From: Synechococcus sp. UW140
Lineage (GTDB): Bacteria > Cyanobacteriota > Cyanobacteriia > PCC-6307 > Cyanobiaceae
Direction of reading: 5' to 3'
Length of the DNA: 11,172 nucleotides
Assembly (NCBI GenBank): GCA_945878795.1
Contig: CAMDWF010000047.1
Span: 1-11,172, forward strand
Below are positions 1 to 6,894 of this stretch, piece after piece. Position numbers and translations under genes: made by a program. A model generated the notes under the pieces. It ran no database searches. It saw only the letters and a program-made list of their open reading frames with translations, and was not told the DNA's origin. Within the stretch, counting starts at the first letter, position 1; the number at the start of each line of letters is the position of its first letter.

Positions 1-278
1 ACCCGGGTTGCTTGGGAGGCTGGGGGCTGCTCCGGGGCGCTCACCACCTCGATGGCCACCGCTTTACCGCTCAGTTCGGTGCCGAGGGCCTGGATCTGGG
101 TGAGGTAGTGCTTGCGCAGCCAGCCGCAGGCAAAGGCGGTGGGTGCTTCCAGCCTCAGCTTGCCCTCACTGAACCCCAGGGCCCGGGCCGGCCGGATCCA
201 GGTCTCAAAGGTGGGTTTACTGAGATTGGCCTGCAGGGCCTGCTGGATCTGGTGCCACAGCTCATCCCCCTGCTGCAC
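1..278 (-). CDS. dnaA: Chromosomal replication initiator DnaA, N-terminal part (continues beyond window)
   Basis: The first 92 codons of DnaA, the AAA+ initiator that binds oriC and opens it for replication. The visible part is domain I, the helicase-loading and oligomerisation domain. It carries the family pattern LSKPTFETWIRPAR at about residues 17-30 and a conserved FACGWLRKHY segment at about 46-55. Near residue 80 it passes into a Pro/Ala-rich stretch that would be the variable domain II linker. The ATPase and DNA-binding domains lie outside the window. I chose GTG at 278 because the frame is open back to a stop near 356 but has no ATG, a GGTGAG purine stretch lies just upstream, and a TATATT -10-like box sits 25-30 bases before it. 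TTG codons farther upstream would put the start before that box. The gene diverges from the protease at 370. Confidence 0.9.
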   Translation of the reverse strand, partial: MQQGDELWHQIQQALQANLSKPTFETWIRPARALGFSEGKLRLEAPTAFACGWLRKHYLTQIQALGTELSGKAVAIEVVSAPEQPPASQATR

Positions 279-369
279 CGCCCGCTCACCGCAATAGAAA
301 CGAATATACGCAGGTCCCCTGGAAGCGTTGGTCTTTAATGGACAGACCGCTACCTAGCCTCAGTTGTCC
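279..369. promoter_or_regulatory. Divergent dnaA / htrA-like promoter region
   Basis: This 91-base gap must hold both promoters. For dnaA (minus strand), TATATT at 308-303 is the best -10 match and implies a leader of roughly 20 bases before GTG 278; no convincing -35 is visible. For the protease (plus strand), TTGGTC at 328-333 is spaced 17 bases from TACCTA at 351-356, a weak pair. A bulged inverted repeat spans the gap: AGCG plus GGTCT (324-334) against AGACC plus GCT (344-351). It could be an operator, or a hairpin at the 5' end of either transcript. Confidence 0.45.
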
Positions 370-1497
370 ATGGTTGGCCCCCGTTCCCTGGCCACCATGG
401 CCTCCCTGCTGACCGTGGCGGCGTCCCTGGTGGCCTGTTCCGGTGGTCTGCCCTTGCCCGGCAGCGCCCCCCGCCGGGAGCTGGTACGCCTTAGCGATGC
501 ACCCTCCCCGGCGCCGCTCCAGCCCAGTGGCAACTTGATTGTTGCGGCCGTCGAGAAGGCCGGGCCCGCCGTCGTGCGGATTGACACGGTCAAGCGCACC
601 GTCAGTCCGGTGGGTGGTCCCTTCGGCCAGGGCCCGGCGATTCGGCAGCAACAGGGCCAGGGCTCGGGTTTCATCACCCGCTCCGACGGAGTTTTGCTCA
701 CCAATGCCCACGTGGTGGACGGCGCCAACGAAGTCACCATCAGCCTCACAGACGGGCGCAGCTTCACCGGCAAGGTGATCGGTGCCGATCCCCTCACCGA
801 TGTGGCGGTCGTCAAGGTGGTCGCCACCCGGCTGCCCGTGGCGCCGCTGGGGGATTCAGACAAGGTGCGCCCAGGTGAAACGGCGATCGCCATTGGCAAC
901 CCCCTCGGGCTGGACCACACCGTCACCGCTGGCATCATCAGCGCCATCCAACGCACCAACGCCGTCGGCGAAGGACAGCGGGTGCCTTACCTGCAGACTG
1001 ATGCGGCGGTGAATCCCGGCAACAGCGGCGGTCCCCTGATCAATGACCGGGGCCAGGTGATCGGCATCAACACCGCCATCCGCCAGGCGCCCGGGGCGGG
1101 ATTGAGTTTCGCCATACCAATCAATACCGCCCGCCAGATCGCCGCCCAGATCCTGGAACGGGGCTATGCCAGCCACCCCTACATCGGCGTGCGGCTCCAG
1201 GCCCTGACCCCCCAGCTGGCCCGGGAGATCAATGCCAGCACCAGCCAGTGCCGCCTACCGGAGGTCAACGGCGTGTTGGTGGTGGATGTGATGAATGGCA
1301 GCCCTGCGGCGACTGGTGGCCTCAGGCCCTGCGATCTGATTGAGAAGGTGGATGGCCAGCGGGTGAACAACTCCTCGGATGTGCAAATGGCCATTGACCG
1401 GGCCCGCATCGGCCAGCCCCTGGCCATTGCCATCCGCCGGGAGAATGGCCAGCAGGTCCTGACCCTGCGGCCCGCCGAACTGCCCCGCAAGGGTTGA
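370..1497 (+). CDS. HtrA/Deg-family trypsin-like serine protease with PDZ domain, predicted lipoprotein
   Basis: A 375-residue envelope protease or chaperone of the HtrA/Deg family (the HtrA, HhoA and HhoB type of cyanobacteria), which handles misfolded proteins outside the cytoplasm. The catalytic triad is visible: His114 in TNAHVVDG, Asp144 in LTDVAVV and Ser219 in NPGNSGGPL. One PDZ domain follows, roughly residues 270-368. The N-terminus has one Arg, a hydrophobic stretch and a lipobox LVAC ending at Cys23, so it should be exported and lipid-anchored. ATG 370 is preferred over TTG 364 and over ATG 397, because starting at 397 would leave the signal peptide without a positive charge. No clear Shine-Dalgarno sequence is seen. 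The PDZ part has two cysteines (294 and 321), the second where Gly is common in relatives. The gene diverges from dnaA and abuts the next gene. Which Deg paralogue it is cannot be told from this sequence. Confidence 0.93.
   Translation: MVGPRSLATMASLLTVAASLVACSGGLPLPGSAPRRELVRLSDAPSPAPLQPSGNLIVAAVEKAGPAVVRIDTVKRTVSPVGGPFGQGPAIRQQQGQGSGFITRSDGVLLTNAHVVDGANEVTISLTDGRSFTGKVIGADPLTDVAVVKVVATRLPVAPLGDSDKVRPGETAIAIGNPLGLDHTVTAGIISAIQRTNAVGEGQRVPYLQTDAAVNPGNSGGPLINDRGQVIGINTAIRQAPGAGLSFAIPINTARQIAAQILERGYASHPYIGVRLQALTPQLAREINASTSQCRLPEVNGVLVVDVMNGSPAATGGLRPCDLIEKVDGQRVNNSSDVQMAIDRARIGQPLAIAIRRENGQQVLTLRPAELPRKG
883..890. repeat. HIP1 octamer GCGATCGC
   Basis: One copy of the highly iterated palindrome GCGATCGC, inside GGCGATCGCC in the protease gene. 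The octamer is very abundant in many cyanobacteria. I found only this copy by eye in the window, so this genome does not look HIP1-rich. Confidence 0.6.
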
Positions 1498-2180
1498 GAC
1501 GCCCTAGGGGCCAATCTGGGCAAGCCCATTTTGGGTCGGCCCAGAATGGCCAGGCCCGTCCCCGCGAATGGTTGATCGTGATGGGGCGTTGGCCTGCCCC
1601 GGGCCGCTGCAAAAGCCGTCTGGCGGTGGCCCTTGGGTCGCGGCGGGCGGCCGCCATCCAGCGGGCCCTCAGCGGCCATGGCCTGGCCGAAGCCCGCCGC
1701 GCGGCCGCCCTCAGACCTGGCCTGGCCTTGGCCCTGGCGGTCAGCGGCCTGGGGCCCAAGGGCAGCGGTCGTTGGGCCGAGGCCTTGGGGGCCGATTGGG
1801 TGGGTCTGCAGGGGGAAGGGCGCCTGGGCTGGCGATTGCAGCGCCAGCTGGGGCTGGCGCGGCGCCAGGGGGCCCAGCGCGTGGTGTTGATCGGCAGCGA
1901 CCTGCCGGAGTTGGCGGCGGCGGACCTGGCGGCCGCCTTTAACGCCCTGGCCCACTGCGATGTGGTGCTGGGCCCGGCCGCCGATGGCGGTTACTGGTTG
2001 ATCGGCCTGGCGGGCAACTGGCCCCGGCTGTTTGCCGGTGGCCCCCGGGCCATTGCTTGGGGCGGGAACCAGGTGATGGCCCAGACCCTGGCTGTCGCCG
2101 ACCAACTGGGTCTGGTGGTCACCCTGCTGCCGATTCGCCACGACCTGGATCGCCCTGAGGACTTGAGGCGGTGGCGGTGA
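1494..2180 (+). CDS. TIGR04282-type (DUF2064, CofC-like) nucleotidyl/glycosyltransferase
   Basis: A Rossmann-like GT-A fold protein of the DUF2064 / 'rSAM-selenodomain-associated transferase 1' family, now often named an arsenosugar-biosynthesis glycosyltransferase. Visible motifs, numbered from TTG 1494: the nucleotide-binding N-terminus MGRWPAPGRCKSRL (30-43), GSDLPEL (134-140), GPAADGGYW (160-168) and DLDRPEDL (217-224). The true substrate is not known. The start is uncertain. TTG 1494 overlaps the protease stop (TTGA) and gives 228 residues with an odd 25-residue leader; TTG 1572 would start right at the first beta strand. ATG 1581 would cut that strand. A hairpin in 1509-1551 would lie inside the longer reading. 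The gene is followed by its usual family partner at 2203, so the two probably act together. Confidence 0.8.
   Translation: MRRPRGQSGQAHFGSAQNGQARPREWLIVMGRWPAPGRCKSRLAVALGSRRAAAIQRALSGHGLAEARRAAALRPGLALALAVSGLGPKGSGRWAEALGADWVGLQGEGRLGWRLQRQLGLARRQGAQRVVLIGSDLPELAAADLAAAFNALAHCDVVLGPAADGGYWLIGLAGNWPRLFAGGPRAIAWGGNQVMAQTLAVADQLGLVVTLLPIRHDLDRPEDLRRWR
1509..1551 (+). repeat. Imperfect inverted repeat at the protease-glycosyltransferase junction
   Basis: Arms 1509-1521 (GGCCAATCTGGGC) and 1539-1551 (GCCCAGAATGGCC) pair with one mismatch. A second small dyad, CCCA-TTT-TGGG (1525-1535), sits in the loop. No T-run follows. It could be a Rho-independent-like attenuator or mRNA-stability hairpin if the downstream gene starts at 1572, or simply coding sequence if it starts at 1494. 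Confidence 0.5.
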
Positions 2181-2202
2181 GAGCCGGCCCTGCCCGGGGC
2201 CG

Positions 2203-2901
2203 TTGACGGGCCCGCCCCTGGCCGTCGTCATTCCCGCCCGCCAGGAGGCGGCGCGGTTGCCGGGCCTGTTGGCCCAACTGGCCCAGGCGCCCCAATTGGT
2301 AGGGGAGGTGCTGGTGGTCGACGCCGGCAGCGACGACGCCACCGCCCTTGTTGCCAGCTTGGCGGGGGCGAGGGTGCTGCACAGCGGTGCCAACCGGGGC
2401 CAGCAGCTGGCCCTGGGAGTGGCGGCAAGCTCGGCTCCCTGGCTGCTGCTGCTCCATGCCGATGCCCGCCTGCCGGCAGGCTGGGCCCCGGCCCTGGTCG
2501 CAGCCTTGGCCGACGGCGATCGGCAGGCCTGGGCCTTTCGGCTGGCGATCGACGGGGGCGATCCGGCCCTGCGGTTGGTGGAAGCGGCCGTGTGGTTGCG
2601 CAGCCTTTGCTGGCAGTTGCCCTACGGCGACCAGGGCCTGTTGCTCAGCCGCCGGCAGCTGGTGGCGGCGGGGGGGATCCGGCCCTTGCCCCTGATGGAA
2701 GACCTTGAATTGGTACAGCGCCTGCGGCGGCAGGTGCCGATTCGCCTTTTGCCCCTGGCCCTGCGGGTCGATGGTCGGCGCTGGCGCCGGCTGGGGGTGC
2801 TGGGCACCAGCTGGACCAACTGGCGCCTGCGGCGGGCCTGGCGGCGGGGGGTGCCCGCCCCGATCCTGGCCGAGATCTATCGCGGCGGGCCCTGGGGCTA
2901 G
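2203..2901 (+). CDS. TIGR04283-type family 2 glycosyltransferase
   Basis: A 232-residue GT2-like glycosyltransferase of the 'rSAM/selenodomain-associated transferase 2' family, also named an arsenosugar-biosynthesis glycosyltransferase. Visible motifs: LAVVIPARQEAARL (6-19), VVDAGSDDAT (38-47, nucleotide-sugar binding), RGQQLALG (65-72), LLLLHADARLPAGW (81-94, the DxD-like metal site), YGDQGLLL (141-148) and the acceptor-side MEDLELV (165-171). The start is TTG 2203; no ATG or GTG lies nearby in frame upstream, and GGGG at 2195-2198 is the only candidate ribosome-binding sequence. It sits 22 bases behind the TIGR04282-type gene, a pairing common across bacteria. Its stop codon overlaps the converging acetyltransferase gene in a shared CTAG. 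No arsenite methyltransferase or radical-SAM ArsS gene is visible here, so the arsenosugar role is inference only. Confidence 0.87.
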   Translation: MTGPPLAVVIPARQEAARLPGLLAQLAQAPQLVGEVLVVDAGSDDATALVASLAGARVLHSGANRGQQLALGVAASSAPWLLLLHADARLPAGWAPALVAALADGDRQAWAFRLAIDGGDPALRLVEAAVWLRSLCWQLPYGDQGLLLSRRQLVAAGGIRPLPLMEDLELVQRLRRQVPIRLLPLALRVDGRRWRRLGVLGTSWTNWRLRRAWRRGVPAPILAEIYRGGPWG

Positions 2902-3404
2902 GGGGAATACCAGAAGGCGCAGCGTCGCTCCAGGGGCTCCAGTTCCCAGCCCTGGGCGGTATAAAAGCCCACCACACCGGGGTCGGCGAACAGGCAGACC
3001 TGCCCCACGCCGCGGCGCCCTAACTCAACGAGGATGTAATCCATCATTTGCTTGCCCAGGCCGCCGCCCTGGTAGTGGGGATGGACGGCCACATCCCAGA
3101 CCGTGGCGGCAACCACCCCATCGCCGGTGCAGCGGGCAAACCCCACCAAGCGCGGCAACCGGCCCTCATGGCGCCACAACCCCACCGTCAGCAGACTGTG
3201 GCGCAGGGCCCGCCGCACCCGGCGCAGGGGCCTGCGGCTCCAGCCAACGGCCTGACACAAGTATTCCAGTTCCAGCAGGTCGATCTCCCTTTCGAGGCTG
3301 AGCACCAAGGTGACGGGGGAGTTGGTCACCGGACAGAGGCGGTATTGGTGGCCGTAGAGCTGGGTGTAAAGCTCTGCGGAACCGGCGGCTTCCGGAGAAT
3401 TCAA
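2898..3404 (-). CDS. GNAT-family N-acetyltransferase (cyanobacterial/plastid type)
   Basis: An acetyl-CoA-dependent N-acetyltransferase. It resembles the cyanobacterial and chloroplast GNAT proteins (Ycf52-like) that acetylate lysines or N-termini; the substrate cannot be told. Conserved blocks: EIDLLELEYLCQAVGWSRRP near the N-terminus, LVGFARCTGDGV (beta 4), VWDVAVHPHYQGGGLGKQMM (beta 4-5 with the acetyl-CoA loop QGGGLGKQ) and LFADPGVVGFYTAQGWELEP (C-terminal core). The start is a choice: TTG 3404 gives 168 residues, about the length of relatives. The frame stays open to ATG 3533 and TTG 3563, but that upstream part is low-complexity and would overrun the promoter region of the divergent hydrolase. 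No Shine-Dalgarno sequence marks any candidate. The gene ends inside the last codons of the glycosyltransferase. Confidence 0.85.
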   Translation of the reverse strand: MNSPEAAGSAELYTQLYGHQYRLCPVTNSPVTLVLSLEREIDLLELEYLCQAVGWSRRPLRRVRRALRHSLLTVGLWRHEGRLPRLVGFARCTGDGVVAATVWDVAVHPHYQGGGLGKQMMDYILVELGRRGVGQVCLFADPGVVGFYTAQGWELEPLERRCAFWYSP

Positions 3405-3531
3405 GGGGAAATGGGCAGGCGCTGGACCTGGACTCTGACGGCCGGAACCATTGTTTTGATACAAGATACGGCCGGACTCGCGGTTGGCTGGCTGGCCCCT
3501 TTTTGATGGGAAGAGACCTCGCCTGGCCCCC
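3405..3531. promoter_or_regulatory. Divergent GNAT / hydrolase promoter region with paired ACGGCCGGA repeats
   Basis: An AT-rich island (about 3449-3468) in otherwise GC-rich sequence. It contains an extended -10-like TGATACAAG (3457-3465) on the plus strand. Two identical 9-mers, ACGGCCGGA at 3438-3446 and 3468-3476, flank it exactly 30 bases apart, and each includes the palindrome CGGCCG. The spacing equals about three helical turns, which fits a pair of protein-binding sites. No good -35 box was found. Confidence 0.4.
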
Positions 3532-4338
3532 ATGCGCGCCAGCTCCGTCCCCCAGGGCGCCAACCCGCCCGATGCCCCCCTGGTGGTGGCGGTCCATGGC
3601 TGGATGCTGTCGGGTCGCCTTTGGAATCGGCTGCGTCCCTGCCTTGACCCACCCTGGAGCCTTTGGTGCCCTGACCTGCCCGGCTTTGGGGCGTGCCCCC
3701 GCCCCAGGCAGCTCCAGCCCAGCCTGGCCAGTTACGGGCGCTGGCTGGCCGCCGCCGCCCGCCGCCAGGCCCGAGGTCGATCGATTGTGCTGATGGGCCA
3801 TTCCCTGGGAGGCAGTGTGGCCCTGCATGCGGCGCCCCTGCTGGGATCGCAGCTGGTGGCCATGGTGCAGATCGGATCGGGCGGCGGCGTTTACCAACCG
3901 CGCCCCTTCGCCCGGCTGCGGCGCGGTGGTGCGGTCTTGCTGCAGCTGCGGCCCCACTGGCTGGGGCCCTGGGCGGCTGAATCACCCTGGCGGGGCCCCC
4001 TGATGGCTGAAACCCGGGCCGCCCGGGGGTTGTTGGCCACCAGCACCCATCGGGGGGCGGTGCGGCAGTTGCCCATGCTCACCGCAGCCCTGACGGTGCC
4101 AAGCCTGTGGATTGTCGGTGAGCGGGATCGGGTGATGGAGCCCCGCTATGTGCGCCACCTGGCCAGCTTTGCGCCCGATCACCAGCTGGAGCTGCTCGCC
4201 AAGGGCGGCCATTTGCCCATGTGCCAGCAGCCCGAGCTGCTGGCCGAGGTGTTGCTGAGCTGGTTCGATGCGATCGGCCTGAACGCAGGACCAGGGATTG
4301 AACCCTTGGCCCTGGCGGGGGCTGTGCGGGGGGCTTAG
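3532..4338 (+). CDS. Alpha/beta hydrolase
   Basis: A 268-residue alpha/beta-hydrolase-fold enzyme with a complete triad, numbered from ATG 3532. Ser91 lies in the nucleophile elbow GHSLGG (89-94), Asp199 in GERDRV and His227 in KGGHLPM. The oxyanion motif VHGWMLSG (21-28) stands where HGxx is expected. A cap-like insert with basic and aromatic residues runs about 120-180. This is typical of esterases, lipases and C-C hydrolases; the substrate is unknown. No signal peptide is seen, so it should be cytoplasmic. ATG 3532 is chosen over TTG 3484 because the upstream extension is not conserved-looking; GGGAAGAG lies about 14 bases upstream, rather far for a ribosome-binding site. The gene converges on the ABC transporter and overlaps it by four bases. 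Confidence 0.9.
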   Translation: MRASSVPQGANPPDAPLVVAVHGWMLSGRLWNRLRPCLDPPWSLWCPDLPGFGACPRPRQLQPSLASYGRWLAAAARRQARGRSIVLMGHSLGGSVALHAAPLLGSQLVAMVQIGSGGGVYQPRPFARLRRGGAVLLQLRPHWLGPWAAESPWRGPLMAETRAARGLLATSTHRGAVRQLPMLTAALTVPSLWIVGERDRVMEPRYVRHLASFAPDHQLELLAKGGHLPMCQQPELLAEVLLSWFDAIGLNAGPGIEPLALAGAVRGA

Positions 4339-6134
4339 AGGGCCGCAAGCCCCTTTTCCTGCAGGTCCGCCAGCTGGGCATAAAGGCCGCCAGCACGGCG
4401 TAGTTCCAGGTGGTTGCCCTGTTCGATCAGGCGTCCCTGGCGCAGCACCAAGATGCGATCCGCCGCTTCCACCGTGGCCAGCCGGTGGGCGATGACGATG
4501 GCGGTGCGGTCGCGCAACAAGCGGTCCAGGTCGGATTGCAACGTGGCTTCGGTGGAGGGGTCCAGGAAGGCGGTGGCTTCGTCCATCACCAGCACCGAGG
4601 GGTCCCGGATTGCTACCCGCGCCACGGCCAGCAGTTGCCGTTCGCCCGAGGAGAGGTTGGCGCCCCGTTCGCGCAGTTCACTGGCCAGCCCTTGGTCGAG
4701 GCGGTCGAGCAGGGGCTTCAAGCCCAGTTCGCCGCAGAGGCGCTCCAGTTCCAGGTCGCTGATCGCTGAATCCAGCCGCAGGTTGTCGGCCACGTTGCCA
4801 CTGAATAAAAACGTGTCCTGAAGCACCACACCGAGCCGTTGCCGCAGGGTGGCGATGGGCAGCTCGCGGATATCGACGCCATCGAGCAGGATCCGGCCGG
4901 CTAGGGGTTCATAGAGACGGCAAAGCAGGCGGATAACCGTTGATTTACCCGATCCGGTGGGCCCCACGATCGCCACGTGTTCGCCGGCGGCGATGCGGAA
5001 AGAGAGGTTGTCGAGGATGGGATCGTCACTGCGGTAGGCAAAACTCACCGACTCGAACACCACCTCCCCCGGGCTGCGCCCCTGGAGGCCGCTGCGCCGG
5101 GCGGCGGCACTGCGGCTGGCATCCGCCAGTTCGACGATGTCCAGCGGCTCGTCCAGCAGTTCGCCGATGCGCTCGATGGCGGTCAGCCCCCCCTGGATCT
5201 GGGTGAAGCGTTCGGCCAGTTGCCGCAGGGGATCAAACAGCCGCTGGGAAAACAAAATGAAAGTGGTCAGGCTTCCCAGTCCCATGCTGCCGGCGGTCAC
5301 CATCCAGCCGCCGAGGGCCAGGACCACCGCCACCGCCACCAGGGAGACCCATTCGATGAAGGCGGAGATGGCACTGTCATAAAGAATGGTTCCGGTAACG
5401 GCCCGGCGATAGGTGTCATTGCCCCGGGCAAAGCGACGGCTGTTTTCCTGCTCGCGCCGAAACATCTGCACCACCTCCAACCCCTGCAGGTTCTCCTGCA
5501 GTTCGGCGTTGAGACCGCCCAATTCTTCGCGCACGCGGTAATTAACCTTGCGGTAGCGCCCCTGCAACCAGACGATGGCGAGCGTCACGGGAATCTGGCT
5601 GGCCATCAGCAGCAGGCCCAGCCGCCACTCGATCGAGATCATCGTGACGCCCACCACCACAAGGCTGACCAGATCGGCCAGCACCCCCACGGCGCCGCTG
5701 CCGAAGACCTCCGCCAGGGCGTCGACATCGCTGGTGAGGCGGGTCAGCAGGCGCCCCACCGTGGTGCGGTCGTGAAAGCGCAGCGACAGGGCGAGGGCAT
5801 GGCGGAACAGGTCGTCGCGGATGCGGGCGGTGAGCCGCTGGCCCACCACCTGAACGTTGTAAAGCTGGGTGCCCTGCAGGCCCAATCGCACCATCACCGC
5901 CAGTAATAACAGGCCCACCAGCAGCCGCAGGGCCCCGGGCACCGCCAGGCCCCGCAGCCAGGGCAGCACCGGTTCGCCGCGCAGGACGCTGATGGCCTGG
6001 CCCACCAGCAGGGGCTGAATGGAGCCGGCAAAGGCCAGGGGCACCAACAGGACCAGGGCCAGTAGCAGTCGGCGGCGATCTTGGGCCAGGTAGGGCCCCA
6101 GGCGCCGGAGGCGCTGCAGGTCGAGGGAGGCCAT
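4335..6134 (-). CDS. ABC exporter half-transporter (fused permease and ATPase)
   Basis: A 599-residue membrane exporter half (MsbA/MdlB/YheH-like) that would dimerise in the inner membrane and move lipids, drugs or peptides outward. Residues 1-320 form the six-helix transmembrane domain and include RTTVGRLLTRLTSDVDAL, typical of the MdlB/YheH-like heterodimer branch. The ATPase domain has Walker A GPTGSGKST (391-399), Q-loop Gln439, a signature LSSGERQ (494-500; canonical LSGGQ altered), Walker B VLVMDEAT with Glu519, D-loop FLDPS and switch His550. All catalytic residues are present, so this half should be able to hydrolyse ATP. ATG 6134 overlaps the hisG stop (TGATG), suggesting translational coupling; a TTG at 6137 is less likely. 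No partner half-transporter is in the window, so it may be a homodimer or pair with a distant subunit. The substrate is unknown. Confidence 0.93.
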   Translation of the reverse strand: MASLDLQRLRRLGPYLAQDRRRLLLALVLLVPLAFAGSIQPLLVGQAISVLRGEPVLPWLRGLAVPGALRLLVGLLLLAVMVRLGLQGTQLYNVQVVGQRLTARIRDDLFRHALALSLRFHDRTTVGRLLTRLTSDVDALAEVFGSGAVGVLADLVSLVVVGVTMISIEWRLGLLLMASQIPVTLAIVWLQGRYRKVNYRVREELGGLNAELQENLQGLEVVQMFRREQENSRRFARGNDTYRRAVTGTILYDSAISAFIEWVSLVAVAVVLALGGWMVTAGSMGLGSLTTFILFSQRLFDPLRQLAERFTQIQGGLTAIERIGELLDEPLDIVELADASRSAAARRSGLQGRSPGEVVFESVSFAYRSDDPILDNLSFRIAAGEHVAIVGPTGSGKSTVIRLLCRLYEPLAGRILLDGVDIRELPIATLRQRLGVVLQDTFLFSGNVADNLRLDSAISDLELERLCGELGLKPLLDRLDQGLASELRERGANLSSGERQLLAVARVAIRDPSVLVMDEATAFLDPSTEATLQSDLDRLLRDRTAIVIAHRLATVEAADRILVLRQGRLIEQGNHLELRRAGGLYAQLADLQEKGLAAL

Positions 6135-6841
6135 CAAGCGGAGGCCCCAGCGGCCAGCACCCCGGAGGGGGTGGTGCCAACGGGATTGGCAGCCGGCGCC
6201 GTGGCCCCGGGGCCCACCGCCTTGAGGTTTTCGACCAGGGATTGCAGGCGCCCGTCATCGAGGCGCAGGGCTAAGGGATGGCCGATCAGGCGGGCGGTGC
6301 TGTGGAACAGGTCTTCAATCGCCACCAGGCCGTTGTCCTGCAGGGTGCGACCCGTGGCCACAAGATCGACGATTGCTTCGGACACCCCGGTCAGGGGGCC
6401 CAGTTCGACCGAACCGGTGAGGTGAATCAGATCGACAGGCAGATCCAGGGAGCTGAAAAAGGCCTCGGCGCAGCGGGTGAATTTGCTGGCGACGCGGCAA
6501 TGGGCCGGCAGGTCGAGGGCGCGGCGATAACCACTGCTTGCCTTCACCGCCACGGCCATGCGACAGCCACCGAAGCCCAGGTCCAGCAACTGGGCCACCG
6601 GCTGCTGGTGTTCGCGCAGCACGTCGTACCCCACAACCCCCAACTGGGCTTGGCCGTAGGCCACGTAGACGGGCACATCGGCGTTGCGCACCAACAGGGC
6701 CCGGGCGCTGCCGCAGGCACTGGGCACCATCAACAGGCGGTTGTCCGGGTCGAGCAGGGTCGAGAAATCGAGGCCCGCCTTGGCGAAGCGACGCACTGAA
6801 TCCTTAAGCAGGGCGCCTTTGGCCAGGGCGACGGTGATCAT
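6134..6841 (-). CDS. hisG: ATP phosphoribosyltransferase, short form (HisG)
   Basis: Catalyses the first committed step of histidine synthesis, joining ATP and PRPP. It is the short HisG type, which lacks the regulatory C-terminal domain and works with HisZ encoded elsewhere. Visible: MITVALAKGALLKDS at the start, ADVPVYVAYGQAQLGVVG (54-71), and the PRPP-binding block GVSEAIVDLVATGRTLQDNG (152-171). The start is ATG 6841 with a strong GGGAGG ribosome-binding site five bases upstream; the upstream pair of ATGs at 6868/6865 lacks one. The 235 residues are somewhat longer than the usual 205-220. The surplus is an Ala/Pro/Gly-rich tail after about residue 209 that I take as non-catalytic. It is co-oriented with the ABC exporter and overlaps it by one base. 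Confidence 0.95.
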   Translation of the reverse strand: MITVALAKGALLKDSVRRFAKAGLDFSTLLDPDNRLLMVPSACGSARALLVRNADVPVYVAYGQAQLGVVGYDVLREHQQPVAQLLDLGFGGCRMAVAVKASSGYRRALDLPAHCRVASKFTRCAEAFFSSLDLPVDLIHLTGSVELGPLTGVSEAIVDLVATGRTLQDNGLVAIEDLFHSTARLIGHPLALRLDDGRLQSLVENLKAVGPGATAPAANPVGTTPSGVLAAGASA

Positions 6842-6894
6842 GGGGGCCTCCCGCGGAGCGGTCATCATGGGAGTGTCGCCTGTGGACTTTAACG
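6842..6894. promoter_or_regulatory. Short divergent hisG / gloB gap
   Basis: Fifty-three bases must serve both directions. Only the hisG ribosome-binding site (GGGAGG on the minus strand, 6852-6847) is clear. A TTTAACG stretch just before gloB could be a -10 element for either gene, but I see no convincing promoter pair. Confidence 0.3.

Noticed and set aside
1179..2393. A 404-codon open frame on the minus strand over the protease end and the first glycosyltransferase
   Set aside because: It lies opposite two genes with clear family motifs, and its product is a Gly/Pro/Arg/Gln-rich low-complexity sequence, typical of GC-rich shadow frames.
3166..3957. A 263-codon minus-strand frame across the GNAT/hydrolase divergent region
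   Set aside because: It would cross the promoter region, and both genes there are supported by catalytic motifs in other frames.
4977..5906. A 309-codon open frame on the plus strand inside the ABC exporter gene
   Set aside because: Its product is His/Gln/Ala-rich with no motif, and the opposite strand encodes a complete exporter; it is a shadow.
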